From assembly GCA_030765055.1 (NCBI GenBank), contig CM060953.1, positions 15,127,846 to 15,191,845 on the forward strand: a stretch of DNA of 64,000 nt, in the 5' to 3' direction. Made by a program: the position numbers and the translations under genes. This stretch comes from Mantis religiosa (taxonomy: Eukaryota; Arthropoda; Insecta; Mantodea; Mantidae). The notes under the pieces were generated by a model that did not search any database, had not been told where the DNA came from, and saw only the letters and a list, made by a program, of their open reading frames with translations. Each line of letters starts with the position of its first letter. Positions within the stretch are counted from its first letter, which is position 1. Positions 58,429-64,000 of the stretch are shown piece by piece.

Positions 58429-58488
58429 AATAAACAGTGTGAGTGAAGCAATGTGTCAATATCTTCTCGATTCACTTTTGTATTAATT

Positions 58489-58802
58489 ATTCAGAGGTTT
58501 TTATACGCTTTTATTACATAAACATCAATCCTAATTGATAAACAGCATCCAAATAAGTATAACAAGGATCGAATGTCATTTTTTAAAATCTGTCATCTGT
58601 TTCCTGAAGTATTATATCATGACCTTGCAATAAAATGTAGCCGGTGTTTGTTTCAGTAGTAGCTCCAATGTGTTCAACTGTTACAAGATGTTGAGTTAAA
58701 TCGTTCTAACCTTTAAAGCGTTTACTTCGATGAACAATGGCATTGCCTGATCACTGGTAAGACAGGTTCTGTTTGTATTTATGCACATAGCTATTAACAG
58801 TC

Positions 58803-58848
<46 letters not shown>

Positions 58849-59010
58849 TTTATTGACTATGCCTAACAGAATACATTTTGACTATTTCGATGAACACATC
58901 AAGCATTATAAAAGTATAATTCACAAATATATGTACTATGTAGTGACTTTTTGGCTTACGAAATAGAATATTCAAGGTTTCGGTTACTGACATAGATCAC
59001 AAATTAAATT
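58489..59010. other. Spacer with (TA)n microsatellite
   Basis: A (TA)n run of about 40 bp at 58806-58846; otherwise nothing was recognised. Confidence 0.7.
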
Positions 59011-59049
59011 TACTGGGAGTCGATTAATGACACTAAACAACACTTACTT

Positions 59050-59860
59050 TTAAATTTTCCCGGAACTAGTTTCAGAGGCCTTCCCTCTATCTTCAGCCGG
59101 ACATCGACTGGTTCTCATTGGTGTAGCTGGCAATATTTTGTCATCGGTCTCCTCTGGTGGCGGTTCGAGGAACTTGCTGAACAAATCGTACTGGGGGATG
59201 TCGAAATTGAATACTTTATTCCTATTTTTTGAAATAAAGATTTGTTCCCATGTGGACAGTTCTTGTTTTCCTGCTGTATGTTTTAGTAATTTTGGTTCTG
59301 GATTTATGTTGTGGTTTTTTTCCCCCAAAAATGCGTGGCAACTGCTGATTTTTCTAATTGTTTGTATTTTATGTTCCTAAAGTGTTCCTTTGCTCTTGTT
59401 TCTAAATTTATTTTGTTTTTTCCAATATAAATTTGACTACAGTCACAGCAGTCAATTTGATATATACCAGATTTTTTGTTAGATTGAATGGCATCTTTGA
59501 TGTTTGAGCAAATTAGGTTTTTTAAGGAGTAATGGTTCACTGGAGCTAGTTGAATGTTTTGTTTTTTGAAGACTTTTTTGAATTTATCAAAGGCCCATGG
59601 ATGGTAAGTGAATTTTTTGAAGATCATTTTAGTTTCTGTAGCTGAGAGGGTTTTGGTTTCCTTTAGTAGTTTCTTCTTATTTGCTAAGTTCACTTTTTTG
59701 TCTACTAATGATTTGGGAAAGTCATTTTTGTGTGCTATTTCAATAATTTTGTTGTATTCTATTTTTTATTCTTCTGCTGTGAGAGGGATATTTACCAGTC
59801 TGTGTGCTAAACTATTAAAGATTGCCTGTTTGTGGGATCTTGGGTTGTAGCCATTAGCTA
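59050..59860 (-). pseudogene. Penelope-like element linker and endonuclease (PLE-B)
   Basis: The minus strand encodes 'SHKQAIFNSLAHRLVNIPLT', an in-frame stop, 'HKNDFPKSLVDKKVNLANKK', 'FTYHPWAFDKFKKVFKKQNI', 'SGIYQIDCCDCSQIYIGKNK', 'LETRAKEHFRNIKYKQLEKS', then after a frameshift near 59320 'ELSTWEQIFISKNRNKVFNF' and 'PAEDRGKASETSSGKI'. GIY and YIG are intact. A stop and a frameshift inactivate it. It is a different family from PLE-A and PLE-C. Confidence 0.86.
59057..59104 (-). ncRNA. Hammerhead-ribozyme-like motif, PLE-B minus copy
   Basis: It reads tccgg, ctgaaga, t, stem agagg/cctct (loop gaagg), gaaac, ta, gtt, ccggg. Stem I (tccgg with ccggg) gives four Watson-Crick pairs plus a G-U, stem III ac/gt. 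It is the most complete of the motifs and overlaps the end of the ORF. Confidence 0.5.
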
Positions 59861-59884
59861 CAATCATAAACAATCATAATCAAG

Positions 59885-60206
59885 CATAAAATACAAACAA
59901 TTAGAAAAATCAGCAGTTGCCACGCATTTTTGGGCAAAAAACCACAGCATAAATCCAGAACCAAAATTACTAAAACATACAACAGGAAAACAAGAACTGT
60001 CCACATGGGAACAAATCTTTATTTCAAAAAATAGGAACAAAGTATTCAATTTCGACATCCCCCAGAAAGATTTGTTCAGCAAGTTCCTCGAACCGCCACC
60101 AGAGGAGACCGATGACAAAATATTGCCAGCTACGCCAATGATAACCAGTCGATGTCCGGCTGAGGATAGAGGGAAGGCCTCTGAAACTAGTTCCGGGAAA
60201 ATTTGA
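59885..60206 (+). pseudogene. Second PLE-B endonuclease fragment, opposite orientation
   Basis: The plus strand encodes 'YKQLEKSAVATHFWAKNHSI', 'ELSTWEQIFISKNRNKVFNF', 'DIPQKDLFSKFLEPPPEETD' and ends in the same Ser-rich tail. It lacks GIY-YIG because the inverted arm starts downstream of it, so it is catalytically dead by truncation. Confidence 0.85.
60155..60202 (+). ncRNA. Hammerhead-ribozyme-like motif, PLE-B plus copy
   Basis: It reads tccgg, ctgagga, t, agagg/cctct, gaaac, ta, gtt, ccggg. The variable core position is g here and a in the minus copy. Confidence 0.5.
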
Positions 60207-60253
60207 AAGTAAGTGTTGTTTAGTGACATTAATCGACTCCCAATTAATTTAAT

Positions 60254-60618
60254 TTATACAACAACACAGTTTTCAACACTTCCATGAAAGGATTTTTAGA
60301 TCACAAATGTTCTGAATTTCTTTGCAAGGTGTTTTCTCACCCAATACTGATAACTTATCACTTACAGTCCTTTATAATACTTAATTATTAATAGTGCTAC
60401 AATGCCTTGAGAATCATGACTACTTATTATTATTTATTTATCATCCAATTTTTTTTCTTATTTTACCCATAGATATAGTAGGAATATAGTTTAAACATTT
60501 ATGAATATAACACAATTTACAAAAACATAAAAATAATATCAAGCTGACAAACAGTAAACATCAAGATGAATCCTATAGCTCGAGAAAGCCATGAAATGTT
60601 GATAAGTTTTGTAATTCA
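60254..60618. other. No supported gene
   Basis: A+T-rich DNA; nothing recognised. Confidence 0.45.
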
Positions 60619-60822
60619 TCAAAGTGTGTGTAAATGGTTTTGAAAAGTGTAACCTAAGGATTGAAGCAATAATTCAAGTTCGTATCCTTCAAAACAGAAA
60701 AATGGGCAATCAATTAAAATGTGAGGGATAACTTGAAGATGATTTCCACAAATACAATCACCTGTGGATTTGATTTTGAATAGAAATAAGTAAGCTGAAA
60801 ATTTGCCATGTTCATTTGCCAT
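60619..60822 (-). pseudogene. LINE C-terminal Cys/His region
   Basis: The frame reads 'EHGKFSAYLFLFKIKSTGDC', 'ICGNHLQVIPHILIDCPFF', matching the 'GHG.F..YL.RF.l.....C.CG...Q...H.L..CP' end of RNase H-bearing LINEs, as also seen at 19821-20030. It is a small isolated fragment. Confidence 0.65.
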
Positions 60823-61500
60823 TATTATTGAACTTACTATTTTTATAACTTGCCTTCATATAATCCCAAAGTTTCTTTGAAGCTTCCTGTGATTTCTTGT
60901 GCCTTTTACAAACTTTATCGTCTTCTTATAGGAGTTCAGCTCTCCAAAAGTGGTGATTTAGTTCTGTTTCACTAGTAAGCGATGATATATGACCAACTGA
61001 TTATTATAATTACTAAATAAAACACAGACATCGTATTTACAGTTCAATTTTCCAAGCGAGCACAAATTATATATGCAAATAATTTGTAACGAGATTACTT
61101 AATTTGCAGGATGAATGAGAAATAACATCAACGTTGGCAATTGTTACCAACGTAACAGTTCTGTGAATAACTACAAAATATTATTTATAATCCAATAAAT
61201 ATAAAACTCACAAAACAAATATTAAAATTATTCCATTAATCTGCTTAATAATTGTAATAATTTAATACAGAAACTGTGTAACACCAATTAAAGCAAGCCA
61301 GATGGCTTCGTGATAAGGTATACATTTAGCAGGACACGAGTTCAATTGTTGGAACTAATTCTCAATCCTGCCAAACGGCAGCCTTTTTGAGCCGCATTTG
61401 GTGGATCGGTTCCGCCAGACGGAAGCCTTATATGTGCACCACGATTCTTAAACTTAAAGCTCTGCGGCCTATAAACTGTAGTCCCTTATCTCATCCGTTC
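60823..61500. other. No supported gene; faint tRNA-like element
   Basis: Around 61300-61370 'ccagatggcttcgtgataag' and 'cacgagttcaattgttgg' might be a decayed tRNA-like head (box B-like gagttcaattg). It is not convincing alone. Confidence 0.3.
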
Positions 61501-61504
61501 ATCT

Positions 61505-63130
61505 TAGGGATAGTAACCTCCAATATTAAGTTATGTCCTACGATAAATGAAATGATGTTCAAATAAGTACAGGGTACATAGAGCTTAGAGTTACCAGACA
61601 TTCATCTTTCAGAATAAGGGAAAACCTGTAACGTTAAGTCATATCGGACGAAGAATGAAATGATGTTCAAATAAGTACAAGGTACATAGAGCTTAGAGTT
61701 TGCAGACATTCATCTTTCAGGATAAGAGAAAACCTCCAAAGTTAAGTCATATCGGACGATGAATGAAATGATGTTCAAATAAGTACAGGGTACATAGAGC
61801 TTAGAGTTACCAGACATTCATCTTTCAGAATAAGAGAAAACCTCCAATGTTAAGTCATATCGGACGATGAATGAAATGATGTTCAATTGAGTATAGGGTA
61901 CATAGAGCTTAGAGTTACCAAACATTCATCTTTCAGGATAAGAGAAAACCTCCAACGTTAAGTCATATCGGACGATGAATGAAATGATGTTCAAATAAGT
62001 ACAGGGTACATAGAGCTTAGAGTTACCAGACATTCATCTTTCAGGATAAGAGAAAACCTCCAACGTTAAGTCATATCGGACGATGAATGAAATGATGTTC
62101 AAATAAGTACAGGGTACATAGAGCTTAGAGTTACCAGACATTCATCTTTCAGGATAAGGGAAAACCTCCAACGTTAAGTCATATCGGACGATGAATGAAA
62201 TGATGTTCAAATAAGTACAGGGAACATAGAGCTTAGAGTTATCAGACATTCATCTTTCAGGATAAGGGAAAACCTCCAACGTTAAGTCATATCGGACGAT
62301 GAATGAAATGATGTTCAAATAAGTACAGGGTACATAGAGCTTAGAGTTACCAGACATTCATCTTTCAGGATAAGGGAAAACCTCCAACGTTAAGTCATAT
62401 CGGACGATGAATGAAATGATGTTCAAATAAGTACAGGGTACATAGAGCTTAGAGTTACCAGACATTCATCTTTCAGGATAAGAGAAAACCTCCAACGTTA
62501 AGTCATATCGGACGATGAATGAAATGATGTTCAAATAAGTACAGGGTACATAGAGCTTAGAGTTACCAGACATTCATCTTTCAGGATAAGAGAAAACCTT
62601 CAACGTTAAGTCATATCTGACGATGAATAAAGTAATGTTCTAATAAGTACAGGGTACATAGAGCTTAGAGTTACCAGACATTCATCTTTCAGGATAAGAG
62701 AAAACCTCCAACGTTAAGTCATATCGGACGATGAATGAAATGATGTTCAAATAACTACAGGGTACATAGAGCTTAGAGTTACCAGACATTCATCTTTCAG
62801 GATAAGAGAAAACCTCCAACGTTAAGTCATATCTGACGATGAATAAAATAATGTTCTAATAAGTACAGGGTACATAGAGCTTAGAGTTACCAGACATTCA
62901 TCTTTCAGGATAAGAGAAAACCTCCAACGTTAAGTCATATCGGACGATGAATGAAATGATGTTCAAATAAGTACAGGATACAATAAACTTAAATTACCTG
63001 ACTTTATCGTTCAGGAAGGGAAAAATGGTGGAGTAAAACTTATCCAGTTAGCTGACCTTGACAGATTCGATCTCGTGACCTCTTGTACTTGAGGTAGACG
63101 TGCTGCCACCATGCTACAGAGGCGGGCTAA
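61505..63130 (-). mobile_element. SINE A-derived satellite array, about 14 x 108 bp, with head
   Basis: Monomers run from about 61535 to 62940 at about 108-bp spacing, then linker 'tggtggagtaaaacttatcc' and a minus-strand head (63050-63130: on that strand 'tagcatggtggcagcacgtc', 'aagaggtcacgagatcgaat'). The first monomers are the most diverged; the middle ones are nearly identical and mostly carry 'aaataagtacaggg', whereas the 42.6-kb array mostly has 'aaatgagtacag', so each array has homogenised separately. Confidence 0.9.
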
Positions 63131-64000
63131 GGTGACTGCGAAATTGAAGCCATTTAACAGACACAAGAATAAAACTGATGTGAGATAGTCATTTGTCTGG
63201 CAATGTTTCGAACAAATGAAGGAAGACGTGGAGACGTGACTTGGTAGGTTACAGCTGCAATAAATGTACACACGTATAAGCCGTTATAAATAAAGTAAGC
63301 AGCATTAAAATAAAGTTGAAGAGAGTGTAAACAGATATTTCTTGTATCAGAGACGCAATCCGACTAAGTGGCTTCCCTGATTGAGCACGAAAACGGGCTC
63401 CTTCTCGAGACGACAGATTGAAAACTTTCCTCCAACTGCTTTGCTGCTTTTAAAACTTTTCGTCAGTGGAACCCTTCTCCAATTTGCATATCCAAGTACT
63501 TGCTGCCAGTAAACTAAATATGGTCGCCTCAAGAGTGACGCTCAAAAAGTACCCGGATTAAAGGTATTAAAAGTCATTAAGCTATTTAACACATGATCAA
63601 ATGATTTAATAAAGGTTACATATACCCTCTGATTGTGTAGTTTTGTAATCATGGATAGGTAAACTTTCTTACTTTCACGTTAATTCGTGTAAATGTTGAT
63701 TTAATTAAAATTACAACAAAATTCTTAAGCATTCATCTTGATCAAGGGTTAATAACGCTAACCCATTCATTTTTATTTTTTAAAAAAGTTCAAGGATAAT
63801 ACTAGGACTGTTTTTTTTTTTACTTTTATTTTATTTTCTTCATTTGTGCTACAACAGAGCAAAGCTCCAATTACAGTAGCTACATGCAATTTAGTTACAC
63901 AAGTTTGACTAAATGCAAAACAGAAATACAAAAAGGAATACAGACAAACTAAAAATACACTATATATTAAGCTATTATTGAAGACAAGACATTGCAAATT
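63131..64000. other. No supported gene
   Basis: A+T-rich DNA; no coding or repeat features recognised. Confidence 0.45.

Larger units (their letters stand above)
56455..58488. repeat. PLE palindrome: inverted arms of about 650 bp
   Basis: Arms 56455-57107 (minus-sense PLE) and about 57839-58488 (plus-sense PLE) are near-perfect inverted repeats, including the non-coding flank (acattgcttcactcacactg on one side, its complement on the other). The spacer of about 730 bp holds the reverse-transcriptase part of the minus-strand copy. PLE copies are known to carry terminal repeats in inverted as well as direct orientation. Confidence 0.9.
59012..60253. repeat. Second PLE palindrome: inverted arms of about 370 bp
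   Basis: Arms 59012-59380 and about 59885-60253 are inverted repeats including the flank (gggagtcgattaatg at each outer end). The spacer holds the linker and N-terminal part of the minus-strand PLE-B endonuclease. Confidence 0.88.

Overview
This window is eukaryotic and almost wholly intergenic. There are no bacterial-style operons, the flanks are A+T-rich, and the coding signal is dominated by mobile elements: mariner and other Tc1/mariner-superfamily transposons, a pogo-like remnant, non-LTR retrotransposons (Jockey-like, RTE-like and an RNase H-bearing I/R1/LOA-like type), Penelope-like elements (PLEs) with GIY-YIG domains, and at least five kinds of tRNA-headed short repeat. That mixture suggests a large, repeat-rich arthropod genome, most likely an insect. 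A cockroach-like or other polyneopteran source is only a weak guess. One 1000-base N gap lies at 20501-21500.

Layout. 1-5.3 kb: an A+T-rich start full of ACGT/CATG motifs, one small spliced gene (786-1209, minus), local tandem duplications, and a LINE remnant split by a SINE. 5.6-12.9 kb: a dead mariner nested in older repetitive DNA next to a degenerate DUF7869-like gene, then a SINE-derived satellite and a basic ORF at a TTAA-bounded terminus. 13-25 kb: tRNA-headed repeats (about 319 and 304 bp units) in tandem and in head-to-head palindromes, a GC-rich retroposon with a perfect target-site duplication, a Tc1/mariner-like element whose transposase segment has become a 153-bp satellite with a LINE nested in it, and a LINE RNase H fragment cut by the gap. 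25.8-31.1 kb: one 5.3-kb G+C-rich minisatellite of 16/17-bp monomers. 31-41.6 kb: a second dead mariner, a pogo-like remnant, nested SINEs, LINE remnants, a 0.73-kb pure ATT microsatellite and a 5'-truncated RTE-like LINE with a 14-bp target duplication. 42.6-48.6 kb: the largest SINE-derived satellite (about 22 x 108 bp) and a mariner with an uninterrupted 357-codon transposase and matching 30-bp ends. 50-60.3 kb: more tRNA-headed palindromes, a TTAA-flanked MITE and a cluster of PLEs, two with inverted copies of their endonuclease end. 61.5-63.1 kb: another SINE-derived satellite.

The recurring theme is tandem amplification of pieces of mobile elements. A SINE body became a 108-bp satellite at several loci, a whole tRNA-headed repeat became a 319-bp array, and a transposase gene segment became a 153-bp in-frame array. 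The second theme is inverted pairing: the tRNA-headed repeats and the PLEs repeatedly occur as long palindromes. The three PLE types with an intact 3' end also share a hammerhead-ribozyme-like motif that overlaps the end of the endonuclease ORF.

No complete conventional host gene was found. The best candidates for functional products are the mariner transposase (47367-48440) and the small two-exon gene (786-1209). Everything was read by eye; family names rest on recognised motifs, not on database searches.
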